Shown here one piece after another: positions 36,459 to 45,546 of a stretch of 64,000 bases of DNA (position 1 is its first letter; each line of letters opens with the position of its first letter). The notes beneath the pieces were generated by a model. The model was not told where the DNA came from and made no database searches. It saw only the letters and a list, made by a program, of their open reading frames with translations. The position numbers and the translations under genes were made by a program. This stretch comes from Flavobacterium sp. TR2. GTDB lineage: Bacteria; Bacteroidota; Bacteroidia; Flavobacteriales; Flavobacteriaceae. The stretch is from assembly GCF_025252405.1 (NCBI RefSeq), contig NZ_CP104307.1, forward strand, positions 3,906,001 to 3,970,000, in the 5' to 3' direction.

Positions 36459-38642
36459 ATGACTCTTTCTTTCTGGCGTTACGCACACTTGGCTCTAGCC
36501 TTATTTTCTTCTATTTTTTTGCTTTTGGCTTCGGTAACCGGAATTATTCTGGCAGTCGATGCAGTTCAGGAAAAAACACTTCCGTACAAAGCTGAAAATT
36601 TTAATGAAATAACGCTAGGCGAAACGCTATCAATTTTAAAGAAAGAGTATTCTGAAATTACAGAATTGAGTGTAGATTATAATCAGTTTGTAACGCTTCA
36701 AGCCATTGATGCAGACGGAAACGACATTAAAGCATACATTGATCCAAAAACGGGAAAAGCATTAGGAACTCCAGCAAAGAAAACCGAATTTATAAACTGG
36801 ATTACAAGTTTGCACCGCTCGCTGTTTCTTCATGAAACAGGACGTTTTTTTGTTGGTGTTATCTCTTTTTGTTTATTGCTAATATCCATTTCTGGTTTTG
36901 TATTGGTTTTAAAGAGACAGCGCGGCATCCGAAATTTCTTTTCTAAAATAATCAAAGAATATTTTGCCCAATATTATCATGTGCTTTTAGGAAGATTGGC
37001 TTTAATTCCGATTCTTATTATTGCACTAACAGGAACTTATTTATCGCTGGAAAGATTCAACTTTTTTATGGGTGAAGAAAAAGCAAAACCTGTAAAAACA
37101 GAATTTTCAGAAAAAGCCAAGGCTGCCTCAATTTTCAATGCCACTCTATTGTCTGATGTAAAGAAAATAGAATTTCCTTTTACAGATGATCCAGAAGAAT
37201 ATTACATCATTGAACTAAAAGACCGAGAAGTTGAAGTAAATCAGGTTACAGGAGCTGTAATTTCTGAAAAACGTTCGCCAATGACAGCTCAATTTGCGGC
37301 ATTAAGTCTTGATCTTCACACAGGAAGAATTAACGGAATCTGGGCTGTTATTTTGGCCATTGCCTGCATCAATATTTTGTTCTTTATCTATTCTGGTTTT
37401 GCCATTACTTTAAAAAGAAGGTCAAGCCGAATAAAAAATAAATTTAAAGCAAACGAAAGCACTTTTATACTTTTGGTTGGTTCCGAAAATGGAAGCACTT
37501 TCCGATTTGCCAATGCCATCCAAAAACAATTAATAGATCAAGGTCAGAAAGTTTTTGTCAGCGAATTGAACAAATTTTCTGCCTATCCTAAAGCTGAACA
37601 CATTGTCGTATTTACGTCAACTCACGGTTTGGGAGACGCGCCTTCAAACGGAACGCAATTCAAAGCATTAATTGAAAAACAGAATCAGGAACAGAACATT
37701 AACTTTTCTGTGGTTGGTTTTGGTTCAAAATCATATCCCGATTTTTGCCAGTTTGCTATCGAAATAGATCAGCTTTTAGGAAAACAAAAATGGGCAGATC
37801 GTTATTTAGATCTGAAAACTGTAAATGACAAATCGGCTGTTGAATTTGTAGAATGGGTAAGATTATGGAGTGAAAAAACTGGAATTCCGTTGGCGACCAC
37901 TCCATCTTTATACAACCACGTTCCAAAAGGCCTGCAAAAATTTATGGTTCTCGATAAAACGCCAATTTCTGAAACCGAACATACTTTTATTCTGACTTTA
38001 AAATCTAATGCCAGAACTAAATTTAGCTCTGGCGATTTACTTGCCATTTATCCTGCCAACGATTCTAGAGAACGCCTCTACTCTATCGGAAATCATTCCG
38101 GAAATATTCAGCTGGTTGTAAAATTGCATCCAAACGGATTGGGTTCTGGTTTTTTGAACGCTTTAGAACCTGGGAATGTAATAAAAGCGCAGATTGTTAA
38201 AAATCCTGCTTTTCATCTGCCTAAAAAAGCTCCAAAAGTGGCTTTTGTTTCTAACGGAACAGGAATTGCTCCTTTCTTAGGAATGATCGAACAGAATAAA
38301 ACAAAACAAGAGCTTCATCTCTATAGCGGATTTAGGATGGTGACGCCAACGTTAATGGCTTACAGAAAATTTGCTGACATTATGATCCAGAAAGAGCATC
38401 TGGATAATTTTCATGTGGCGCTATCCCGTGAAGCAGAACATATTTATGTAATGGATTTGATTAAAAGAGATGCTAATTTCTTCGTGAATTTATTGAAAAA
38501 AGATGGTGTCATTATGATTTGCGGTTCACTTGCGATGCAGAAAGATGTAGAGAACATTTTGAGCGAATTGTGCACAGCAAAAGGTTTAAAAACGCTTTCT
38601 GAATATAAAGCCAATAAACAATTTTTAACGGACTGTTATTGA
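36459..38642 (+). CDS. PepSY transmembrane protein fused to flavodoxin and NADPH-flavin reductase
   Basis: 727 aa. Residues about 1-320 are a PepSY-associated membrane region: a first helix (ALALFSSIFLLLASVTGIILAV), a periplasmic PepSY domain, helices near 140, 180 and 300, and conserved histidines in LHRSLFLHETGRF, YYHVLLGRL and LDLHTGR, likely haem ligands. Residues about 330-470 are a flavodoxin domain (LLVGSENGSTFRFA, STHGLGDAPSNG). The rest is a ferredoxin-NADP reductase-type module with ERLYSIGN for FAD and NGTGIAPFLGMI for NADPH. The layout implies electrons move from cytoplasmic NADPH through FAD, FMN and haem to periplasmic acceptors. PepSY proteins are linked to siderophore-iron reduction in other bacteria. 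Partners here are DUF2271, ApbE and a TonB receptor. Confidence 0.9.
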   Translation: MTLSFWRYAHLALALFSSIFLLLASVTGIILAVDAVQEKTLPYKAENFNEITLGETLSILKKEYSEITELSVDYNQFVTLQAIDADGNDIKAYIDPKTGKALGTPAKKTEFINWITSLHRSLFLHETGRFFVGVISFCLLLISISGFVLVLKRQRGIRNFFSKIIKEYFAQYYHVLLGRLALIPILIIALTGTYLSLERFNFFMGEEKAKPVKTEFSEKAKAASIFNATLLSDVKKIEFPFTDDPEEYYIIELKDREVEVNQVTGAVISEKRSPMTAQFAALSLDLHTGRINGIWAVILAIACINILFFIYSGFAITLKRRSSRIKNKFKANESTFILLVGSENGSTFRFANAIQKQLIDQGQKVFVSELNKFSAYPKAEHIVVFTSTHGLGDAPSNGTQFKALIEKQNQEQNINFSVVGFGSKSYPDFCQFAIEIDQLLGKQKWADRYLDLKTVNDKSAVEFVEWVRLWSEKTGIPLATTPSLYNHVPKGLQKFMVLDKTPISETEHTFILTLKSNARTKFSSGDLLAIYPANDSRERLYSIGNHSGNIQLVVKLHPNGLGSGFLNALEPGNVIKAQIVKNPAFHLPKKAPKVAFVSNGTGIAPFLGMIEQNKTKQELHLYSGFRMVTPTLMAYRKFADIMIQKEHLDNFHVALSREAEHIYVMDLIKRDANFFVNLLKKDGVIMICGSLAMQKDVENILSELCTAKGLKTLSEYKANKQFLTDCY

Positions 38643-38699
38643 TTTTGAATTTTAGATTGTTGATTTTAGATTTTGGATTGTGGATTTTGGATTGTCGAT

Positions 38700-38790
38700 T
38701 TATATTTCGGACAAATCCCAGAGGGATGGCATATTTATAGATCAAATTTAATTCAACGCAGCTAAAGCCCCAGCGGGGCGACATAAATGT
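38700..38790. repeat. Dispersed element with GGGATGGCAT and GCCCCAGCGGGGC hairpins, family C
   Basis: Two small palindromes, TCCCAGAGGGA and GCCCCAGCGGGGC, are linked by a GCATATTTATAG segment. The combination looks like a REP-type intergenic repeat. The bases just to the left (38643-38700) are a GATTTTGGATT simple-sequence run. Only one copy is in the window. Confidence 0.5.
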
Positions 38791-38804
38791 TCTAAAAATA
38801 TAAT

Positions 38805-39797
38805 ATGCATAAATTCTTATCCTATAAAATTTCATTGTTTTTTGTAACTGTTTGTTGCTTATCTGCACATTCGCAGGTGCTACGAAAAAGAACCACGCTT
38901 CTAATGGGCGGGCGTTTTGATATTTCGATTGTAGATAAAGATTCGATTTCAGCAGAGCATAATATTAATGAAGTAATTGCAGAAATCACTCGAATTGAAA
39001 ACTTAATCTCCGATTGGAAACCAACTTCTCAGGTTTCTGAAGTCAATCAAAATGCTGGAGTAAAACCAATAAAAGTAGATCGTGAAGTGTTTGAATTGAC
39101 CAAAAGAGCCATTAAACTTTCTGAAATAACAAATGGCGGTTTTGACATTAGCTTTGCGGCAATGGACCGAATCTGGAAATTTGACGGCTCGATGACCGAA
39201 ATGCCTTCGGCAGAAGCCATAAAAAAATCGGTGGAGAAAGTAGGCTATAAAAACATTATTCTAGACAGCACAGAATCGACAATTTTTTTGAAGCTGAAAG
39301 GAATGAAAATTGGTTTTGGCGCTTTAGGAGAAGGCTACGCAACAGATAAATGCCGTGCCATGATGATTGAAAAAGGGGTTCAGGCTGGAATTATAAACGG
39401 TTCTGGAGACATGAGCACTTGGGGAAAACAGCCAAACGGAAAAGACTGGAAAATCGGAATTACAAATCCGTTTAAGCCTGAAAAGATTTTAGCCGCAATT
39501 CCTTTAAAAGAAGGCGCTGTCACGACGTCTGGCAGTTATGAAAAGTTTGTTGTTTTTAACGGAAAACGTTATTCGCATATTATAAATCCTGCAACAGGTT
39601 ATCCTGCCACTGGATTATGCAGCGTAACTGTATTTGGCCCAAATGCAGAAACCGCAAACGGATTAAGCACTTCGATGATGGTTTTAGGCCAGAAAGAAGG
39701 CTTGCTTCTACTTCAGAAATTTCCCGATTACAATTGTGTTCTGATTACTGATAAAGGGAAAATTGTTAAGTCTAAAAACTTTCCTTATAAGTTATGA
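38805..39797 (+). CDS. apbE: FAD:protein FMN transferase (ApbE)
   Basis: 330 aa with a signal peptide-like start (ISLFFVTVCCLSAHSQ). Family motifs: MGGRFDISI near the start, GGFDISFAAMDRIWKF, GFGALGEGYATDK, an NGSGDMSTWG segment, AVTTSGSYEKF and HIINPATGYPATG. ApbE uses FAD to attach FMN to Thr/Ser in [ST]GA[TS] motifs of extracytoplasmic proteins. The likely client is the DUF2271 protein encoded two genes upstream; the PepSY-reductase lies between them. A 480-bp gap full of repeats follows before the TonB receptor gene, so the two halves of the locus may be separately transcribed. Confidence 0.93.
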   Translation: MHKFLSYKISLFFVTVCCLSAHSQVLRKRTTLLMGGRFDISIVDKDSISAEHNINEVIAEITRIENLISDWKPTSQVSEVNQNAGVKPIKVDREVFELTKRAIKLSEITNGGFDISFAAMDRIWKFDGSMTEMPSAEAIKKSVEKVGYKNIILDSTESTIFLKLKGMKIGFGALGEGYATDKCRAMMIEKGVQAGIINGSGDMSTWGKQPNGKDWKIGITNPFKPEKILAAIPLKEGAVTTSGSYEKFVVFNGKRYSHIINPATGYPATGLCSVTVFGPNAETANGLSTSMMVLGQKEGLLLLQKFPDYNCVLITDKGKIVKSKNFPYKL

Positions 39798-39848
39798 ATT
39801 ATGAATTATGAGTTATGAATTATGAGTTATGAATTATGAGTTATGAAT
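39793..39848. repeat. Tandem GAATTATGAGTTAT simple repeat
   Basis: Four to five imperfect copies of a 14-bp unit directly follow apbE. A related AT-rich run of TTCACAATTCA-type units closes the same gap (about 40090-40157). Between them, at 39977-40085, lies further repeat-like DNA (CCCGAAACTTCGGGATCGCTCAGGA) without a gene. Confidence 0.7.
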
Positions 39849-39976
39849 TGCCTCCAGCTTTAGCTGGAGGGATGAAAAAATCTACATATACAGGGCTTTA
39901 GCCAAACTTACTTTCGGCTAAAGCCTTTTCATTTCCTCCAAAAAATAACCTCCAGCTAAAGCTGGAGACAATTCAT
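39843..39976. repeat. Dispersed palindromic element, family B, copy 2
   Basis: Outer arms ATGAATTGCCTCCAGCTTTA...GCTGGAGACAATTCAT flank an inner hairpin GGCTTTAGCCAAA / CGGCTAAAGCC. The left arm itself holds the palindrome CCTCCAGCTTTAGCTGGAGG. The design and most bases match the element at 30580-30701. Confidence 0.8.
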
Positions 39977-40243
39977 AAATAAGATTTGAGGCATTGCTCC
40001 CGATAGCTATAGACATTGCGAGGTTAAACATATTCACTTTCCGCATATCCCTCTCCCGAAACTTCGGGATCGCTCAGGAAGACAAAGTACAAATTCACAA
40101 TTTGCATTTCACAACTCACAACTCACATTTCACAATTCAAAATTCACAATTCAAAAAATCAATATTAAAATAACATTAGAATGCTTCCTGAAATTCTAAT
40201 AATCTTCTAACTCCTTTATTTAGATTAAATTTAAATTATCGTA

Positions 40244-40251
40244 TAAGTTTG
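40244..40251 (+). promoter_or_regulatory. Candidate -7 element of TonB receptor gene
   Basis: TAAGTTTG matches TAnnTTTG, 26 bp before the ATG at 40278. No clear TTG element lies upstream. It suggests the receptor and DUF4374 genes have their own promoter. Confidence 0.55.
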
Positions 40252-40277
40252 CAATCCGATAAATAGTAAACTTACAC

Positions 40278-42677
40278 ATGAGAATTCTTTACGCTCTCTT
40301 TTTTATGATGACTTTTTCTGGCTGGTCTCAAACCGGAAAAATTACCGGAAAAGTCTATTTTACCAATAATGAAACTGCTTTTGGGGCGTCGGTTCAAATT
40401 ACGGGAACAAAAAAATTTGTTGTCGTTGACAATGACGGTCATTTTGAAATAAAAGGTTTGGCTTACGGAAGTTACGATTTGGAAATTTCTTCGATGGAAG
40501 CAAAACCAAAAACAGTAAACATAGCTGTTAATCGTCCGTTGCATCAAATTAATATTGCATTAGAAAAAGTAACAGACCCAAAAGCGCTTAAAGAGGTTAA
40601 AATCCATAAAAAAAGCTTTAAAAAAGATATTATCGAAAAAGGCTTTGCAGTAAATGTGATTGATACGGAAGAAGCTGCAAAAAGAAATCTTCAGACCAAT
40701 GATTTATTGGATCGTTCTGGCGGAGTAAGAATCAGGCAAAATGGAGGTTTGGGTTCTGCCGTAACGTATAATATCAATGGAATGTCTGGAAATGCGATTC
40801 GAATTTTCATTGATGGAGTTCCAATTCAGACTTATGGCGCTTCTTTTAGTTTAAATAGTATTCCGCCAGCGTTAATTGAAAGAATTGAAGTTTTTAAAGG
40901 AGTTGTTCCGGCTTATTTAGCTGATGATTCGCTTGGGGGCGCTATTAATGTGGTTTTGAAAAAAGGAGCAAAAAACAGTTTGAATGCTTCTGTTTCTTAT
41001 GGTTCTTTTAATACTGTCCAATCAAATGTTAATGCTTCTTTTAGAGATAAAAATGGTTTTACTGTAAAAGCAAATGCATTTCAGAATTACTCTGATAATG
41101 ATTATGAAGTTTGGGGAAAATGGGTTTACAATATTGCTCCAAACGGACGTTACGAATACATTCGCGCAAAAAGATTTGAAAGTATGTATCGATCTTTTGG
41201 AGGACGTTTAGAAACTGGTTTCACCAATGTTGATTGGGCAGACAATTTACTTATCAGCTACAACGGCTCGCAAGACTATAATCAGATTCAGCACGGACAA
41301 TATATGACAAAACCTTATAAAGGGCGTTTTAGCGAATCGGCAGCTAATGTTTTTAGTCTGAATTACAGCAAAAAAGACTTTTTAGTTAAAAATCTTGACT
41401 TCTCACTTATTTCGGTTTACAGCCACAGAAACGATGTGATTAACGATACTGTAAAATGGAACTACAACTGGAATGGCGAAAAGGCGCTTGGTCTGTATGG
41501 CCAGCCTATTTTAACCAATACTGGAGCGCAACAAGGCGCACCAACGATCAATCATATGAAGTCGGATATTTTTAATACTCGTGCCGGCTTAAATTATACG
41601 ATTAATGAAAATCATAAGGTTTTGGTGAACGTAATGACTTACATACTTGATCGAAATGATTATGATGAGATGCAGCCAGAAATTACCCGAAACTTTATCA
41701 TTACCCGAGATTTAGCCAAAACAGTTTCTTCCTTTGCTTATGAAATGACGGCATTTCAATCCCGATTGAGAGCCAATCTTTTTGTAAAAAATTACAATTT
41801 GAAAAATGAGCAGAGAGATCCTCAGATTGTAACTGAAAATGGGCAAAAGGTAGTAAAAGAGGTAATTACATCTAAAAGAACAAATTACAATGGATACGGA
41901 ATGGCAGCCTCCTACTCTATTCTTCCAAAAGTAATGGTTATGGCTTCTGGAGAAAAGGCGATCAGACTTCCTTCTGAAAATGAAATATTTGGCAATCCTG
42001 GAGAAAACATCATCAGCAATTCTGGCCTAAAACCTGAGCAGAGCAATAATTTTAATGCCGGCTTGCGTTTTGGTCCGTACGATATCAATCACCACAAATT
42101 TACGGTTTCGGGTAATGCTTTCTGGAGAAATACAGAAGATAAAATTGTCCGCCAAATTAGCGATCGCGTAAATGAAGCCATCCAAGCTTCGCCATTTGTG
42201 AACTTAGGCAAAGCGCAATCGGTTGGTTTTGAAGCTTCATTTCAGTATTCCTACCACAATCGTTTTTTTGCTGGTATGAACCTTTCAAAATTCAATTCGC
42301 TTTTTAAAGACAAATACGATAAAAACGGAAATGTACTTCCGAACTATAACAAACAGCTTCCGAATGAACCTTTCTTTAATTTGAACGCCAATCTTCAGTA
42401 CAATTTCAAAAACGTGATTCAGAGCAAATCAGAACTTAATCTGTATTACTACTGCGGTTATGTAGCGCCATTTTACACTTCGTGGCTCGAAACGGACAGA
42501 ACTACAGCCCAGTTTCCTCAAGATTTAGGCTTGAGCTATATTTTTCCGAATAAACAGTTTACGGTAAGTTTTGACGCCAGAAATGTATTTGACGAACAGG
42601 TTTATGACAATTTTGCGGCCCAAAAACCGGGAAGAGCTTTTTATTTAAAACTCAACTATACCTTAAATAAATTTTAA
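40278..42677 (+). CDS. TonB-dependent outer-membrane receptor, siderophore type
   Basis: 799 aa with a signal peptide ending near WSQ. A carboxypeptidase-regulatory-like domain (about 20-95) precedes the plug (about 120-225, with DLLDRSGGVRIRQNGGLGS and IERIEVFKGVVPAYLADDSLGGAINVV). The barrel fills the rest and ends YLKLNYTLNKF with a terminal aromatic. The size is close to siderophore receptors and lacks the length of SusC. It is followed 37 bp later by a DUF4374 lipoprotein gene. That pair, plus a PepSY protein, corresponds to the XusA-XusB-XusC xenosiderophore system of Bacteroides thetaiotaomicron, so iron-siderophore import is the likely role. Confidence 0.9.
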   Translation: MRILYALFFMMTFSGWSQTGKITGKVYFTNNETAFGASVQITGTKKFVVVDNDGHFEIKGLAYGSYDLEISSMEAKPKTVNIAVNRPLHQINIALEKVTDPKALKEVKIHKKSFKKDIIEKGFAVNVIDTEEAAKRNLQTNDLLDRSGGVRIRQNGGLGSAVTYNINGMSGNAIRIFIDGVPIQTYGASFSLNSIPPALIERIEVFKGVVPAYLADDSLGGAINVVLKKGAKNSLNASVSYGSFNTVQSNVNASFRDKNGFTVKANAFQNYSDNDYEVWGKWVYNIAPNGRYEYIRAKRFESMYRSFGGRLETGFTNVDWADNLLISYNGSQDYNQIQHGQYMTKPYKGRFSESAANVFSLNYSKKDFLVKNLDFSLISVYSHRNDVINDTVKWNYNWNGEKALGLYGQPILTNTGAQQGAPTINHMKSDIFNTRAGLNYTINENHKVLVNVMTYILDRNDYDEMQPEITRNFIITRDLAKTVSSFAYEMTAFQSRLRANLFVKNYNLKNEQRDPQIVTENGQKVVKEVITSKRTNYNGYGMAASYSILPKVMVMASGEKAIRLPSENEIFGNPGENIISNSGLKPEQSNNFNAGLRFGPYDINHHKFTVSGNAFWRNTEDKIVRQISDRVNEAIQASPFVNLGKAQSVGFEASFQYSYHNRFFAGMNLSKFNSLFKDKYDKNGNVLPNYNKQLPNEPFFNLNANLQYNFKNVIQSKSELNLYYYCGYVAPFYTSWLETDRTTAQFPQDLGLSYIFPNKQFTVSFDARNVFDEQVYDNFAAQKPGRAFYLKLNYTLNKF

Positions 42678-42714
42678 TCATTCAATAAATAACTAATTTT
42701 TAAATGCAATAGAG

Positions 42715-44046
42715 ATGAAAAAAAACACATTTAAATTATTTACATCTAGCTTGCTAATGGGTGCGTTTGCACTGACTACAGCTTGCAGCAGCGACGATAA
42801 TAAAAGTGCAGAACCTGTTAACCCAGAAACAGACGGCCGTTGGATTACCGTAGCGGGCGCAGTAATGCAGACAGAACCGGGTGACGGAAATGGCGGAACC
42901 AAAATTTATGCTATAAGCAAAGAAAACGCTATCAATCCTAACTTTTCTGTAAACGTTTACGATCAAGGTTCGCCAGTTCAATCTAGCAGAACAGCTCGTT
43001 TGCAGTCTTCTGTTGATGGAAATACGCTTTTTAACATTACTTACAATGGTGCAAATGGTGGGGAGTTTATGACTTATAAAGTTAACGGAGCCAATAATTT
43101 TGTAGAATCAACTGCAAAAGTTAACATTTCGCAATATGCGGGTGTAACTCCGAGATGGGTAAAACTTTTTGACGGAGATAAAACTGGTATCGCTGTAAAT
43201 GTTACTGCTCCTGTTGTGAATGTAAACGAGGATAAAAGCTATAAATATACGAGAGGAAAAGCAACTGTATTGTCTTTAGACATGAAGAACACTTTGATTT
43301 CTGCTTACAAGCAATACGATATTCCGTTATCTGCTGAAGAAGAAGCGCAAGGACACCACATTTTCCGTTTGGATGCTCCAACATTAAACAAAGCAGGAAA
43401 CAAATTGATTATTGGAACTTGGATGCGTAAAACCAATCTTGCTGATCCGTCAAAAAACGAAAGTTCGTTTACGCGTTTAGGATCTAAATCTGTTGTGGTT
43501 GATTATCCTTCTTTAGAAAATCCTGTGGTAATCACTTCAAAAGTTGCTTTTGGCGATACGAGCGGATACAGAAGTTTCAACAGTTTTGTTGCCACAGACG
43601 GAAACATTTACCAAGCAACGCAAAGAGATGCTCAGAAAGGTTCTTACATTTTAAGAATCAATCAGAACAATCAGTACGATGATAACTATGTATTTAGTTT
43701 AGATACAGCTTTAGGCGTTAAAGGAAGTTATATCGACGCTTGGAGATATGTTGGAAACGGAATTGCTTATGCAGTTTATACTTTTGACGGCACAAACCAA
43801 GGCTATTTGGCAAGATTAGATTTAAATGCAAGAACTGCTCAAAAAGTGGAAGGCATTGATTATGATGCTGATTTAGATTTTGGTCAATATCAAGGTTTTG
43901 TAGTTGATGGAAACAACTTCTACATTGCTGTAACTCCAGTTGGAAAAGACGGTAACATTTATGTAATTGATATTCCTTCTGGAAAAGTTACTAAAGGAGC
44001 AAAATTATTAAACAAGCCTGGAAACCACTACATCGGGGTATTCTAA
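42715..44046 (+). CDS. DUF4374 lipoprotein, XusB-like siderophore-binding candidate
   Basis: 443 aa. The N-terminus has a lipobox ending LTTAC followed by SSDD, so it should be a lipoprotein, with the acidic residues after the cysteine favouring surface export in Bacteroidota. The mature part resembles a beta-propeller of repeated strands (GRWITVAGAVMQ, NTLFNITYNGANGGEF, NIYQATQRDAQKGSYILRI, NIYVIDIPSGKVTKGA), as in the DUF4374 family. XusB of Bacteroides thetaiotaomicron belongs to this family and binds ferric enterobactin beside its TonB receptor. It is cotranscribed with the receptor gene and followed by a strong terminator. Confidence 0.88.
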   Translation: MKKNTFKLFTSSLLMGAFALTTACSSDDNKSAEPVNPETDGRWITVAGAVMQTEPGDGNGGTKIYAISKENAINPNFSVNVYDQGSPVQSSRTARLQSSVDGNTLFNITYNGANGGEFMTYKVNGANNFVESTAKVNISQYAGVTPRWVKLFDGDKTGIAVNVTAPVVNVNEDKSYKYTRGKATVLSLDMKNTLISAYKQYDIPLSAEEEAQGHHIFRLDAPTLNKAGNKLIIGTWMRKTNLADPSKNESSFTRLGSKSVVVDYPSLENPVVITSKVAFGDTSGYRSFNSFVATDGNIYQATQRDAQKGSYILRINQNNQYDDNYVFSLDTALGVKGSYIDAWRYVGNGIAYAVYTFDGTNQGYLARLDLNARTAQKVEGIDYDADLDFGQYQGFVVDGNNFYIAVTPVGKDGNIYVIDIPSGKVTKGAKLLNKPGNHYIGVF

Positions 44047-44106
44047 AAATATACGGCTGCGAAAACAGTCTGTGAAAGATTCATCACTTGAGTTTTTTTT
44101 TAATCG

Positions 44107-44147
44107 AACATTCCGCTTCTATTTTATAGCAAGCGGAATGTTTTTTT
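44107..44147. terminator. Strong terminator after DUF4374 gene
   Basis: 12-bp stem AACATTCCGCTT (44107-44118) / AAGCGGAATGTT (44131-44142), followed by a T run. It ends the iron/redox locus ahead of the convergent M28 peptidase gene. Confidence 0.88.
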
Positions 44148-44266
44148 ATACATTGTGAACAGCTGGAATGTATCTTGTTTAAACACATAGAAACATATTA
44201 ACCAACAGTTTTTATAATTAGAATTCTGAAACCACTTAATTTATCAGTATAGAATAACGCTTTGTT

Positions 44267-45220
44267 TTAATTCTGTTTAATAAAAACCAAAGCTTCTTCG
44301 TAGTTGGCAATTTGTGTGAGGGCATTATAGATATATTTTGAAACCAATGCTCCTCCATCTGAATTAATCAGGTCAATATCGTCGTCTGGTGTGTGGTATT
44401 GCGGATGTCCGCCTGTATGAAAACCAACTGCCGAAATAGACTCTTTGTAGAAGGAGACATGATCTGAACCGCCGACATCTCCCGCGTGAATGACAGGATT
44501 TAATCCGGAATTCTCCTGTAGTTTTTTCATTAGTTCTACTCCGTTCGGGAAAGTTCCTGCACCTCCCATATAAAGCTCTTTTTTATCGTTCAGCCTACCG
44601 ACCATATCCATATTGAGCATTACTTTTACCGCTTCTTTTGGAACTGGCAAATGATGGACAAAATATTTTGAGCCTAGCAATCCTTCTTCTTCTCCGCTAA
44701 ACGAAATAAAAATGATGCTTCGCTTTGGTTTTACTTTTTGTTTTGAGATTTCTTCTAAAATGCAAAGCAAAGCCGAAACTCCAGACGCGTTGTCATCTGC
44801 ACCGTTATGAATGGCAAAAGCCTCTTTCTTTTTACTTCCAGAACCTTGTCCGCCCCAGCCCCAGTGATCATAATGGGCGCCAATTACAATGTATTCGTTT
44901 TTCAAAGTGGGGTCAGAACCCTCGATATAGCCTACCACATTTTGAGTAGCCACACTATCCGATTTCATTTTGTTGATTCCTTCTTTTACAAATACTTTAA
45001 AAGGCTGATAATATGCGCCATTGAATTGCTTCAAACCATATTTCATAAAATATTTTTTGATGTAAGCAGCAGCATCGTTATTTCCTTTGGTTCCCACAAA
45101 ACGGCCTTCTAATCGATCTGAAGAAAGATATTTGTCGTGTTTGTAAAAAGTTTTAGCCTTTTGCGCATTCGCGAAAGCGCAGCAAAAAAATGCGGTTGTA
45201 AAAAGAAGTTTTAATTTCAT
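44267..45220 (-). CDS. Secreted M28-family zinc aminopeptidase
   Basis: 317 aa with a signal peptide ending FANAQ. The zinc and catalytic segments of M28 peptidases are in order: VIGAHYDH, NGADDNASG, ISFSGEEEGLLGS, LNMDMVGR and GGSDHVSFYK, giving the His-Asp-Glu-Asp-His ligand set and the general-base glutamate. It should release amino acids from peptides outside the cytoplasm. It is at the left end of the glycan-degradation region and could work on deglycosylated peptides, but it is separated by 326 bp and a repeat element from the sialidase gene, so membership of that locus is not proven. Confidence 0.9.
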   Translation of the reverse strand: MKLKLLFTTAFFCCAFANAQKAKTFYKHDKYLSSDRLEGRFVGTKGNNDAAAYIKKYFMKYGLKQFNGAYYQPFKVFVKEGINKMKSDSVATQNVVGYIEGSDPTLKNEYIVIGAHYDHWGWGGQGSGSKKKEAFAIHNGADDNASGVSALLCILEEISKQKVKPKRSIIFISFSGEEEGLLGSKYFVHHLPVPKEAVKVMLNMDMVGRLNDKKELYMGGAGTFPNGVELMKKLQENSGLNPVIHAGDVGGSDHVSFYKESISAVGFHTGGHPQYHTPDDDIDLINSDGGALVSKYIYNALTQIANYEEALVFIKQN

Positions 45221-45300
45221 AATTGTTTTCTATAGATTGGACGCGAATGAAACGGATTCGCTTTTGCGAAGACGCGAATTTTTACTGATTTATTTTTTTA

Positions 45301-45434
45301 AACGCATAAAAACATAGCTTACATAAACTTTAAAAAGGCGTTTCACTAATTTAAAAATACATAGCTATGTGTCAAAGCTAGCTTTTTCTATTTCTTTTTT
45401 CTGGAGCAATAAAAATCTATGTTTCTATGTGTTA
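45301..45434. repeat. Dispersed ACACATAG palindromic element, family D, copy 1
   Basis: The outer arms are AACGCATAAAAACATAG and CTATGTTTCTATGTGTT, with a central ACATAGCTATGTGT palindrome and an inner segment AAAGGCGTTTCACTAATT. It fills much of the 326-bp gap upstream of the M28 gene. Left of it (45241-45280) are GACGCGAAT-type short repeats. Confidence 0.75.
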
Positions 45435-45546
45435 AATTAAACTCTTATTCCATTTCACCAAACGGTTCATTCATTAATAGGTTTATGACATCTATGTTAA
45501 TCGGTGTTTTCAAGAAGTGAATCCGTTTTATCAGCGTTCTATTATC

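Noticed and set aside
38512-38868. 118-codon minus-strand frame near the end of the PepSY gene
   Set aside because: It translates the GATTTTGGATT simple repeat and a dispersed element; no protein-like features.
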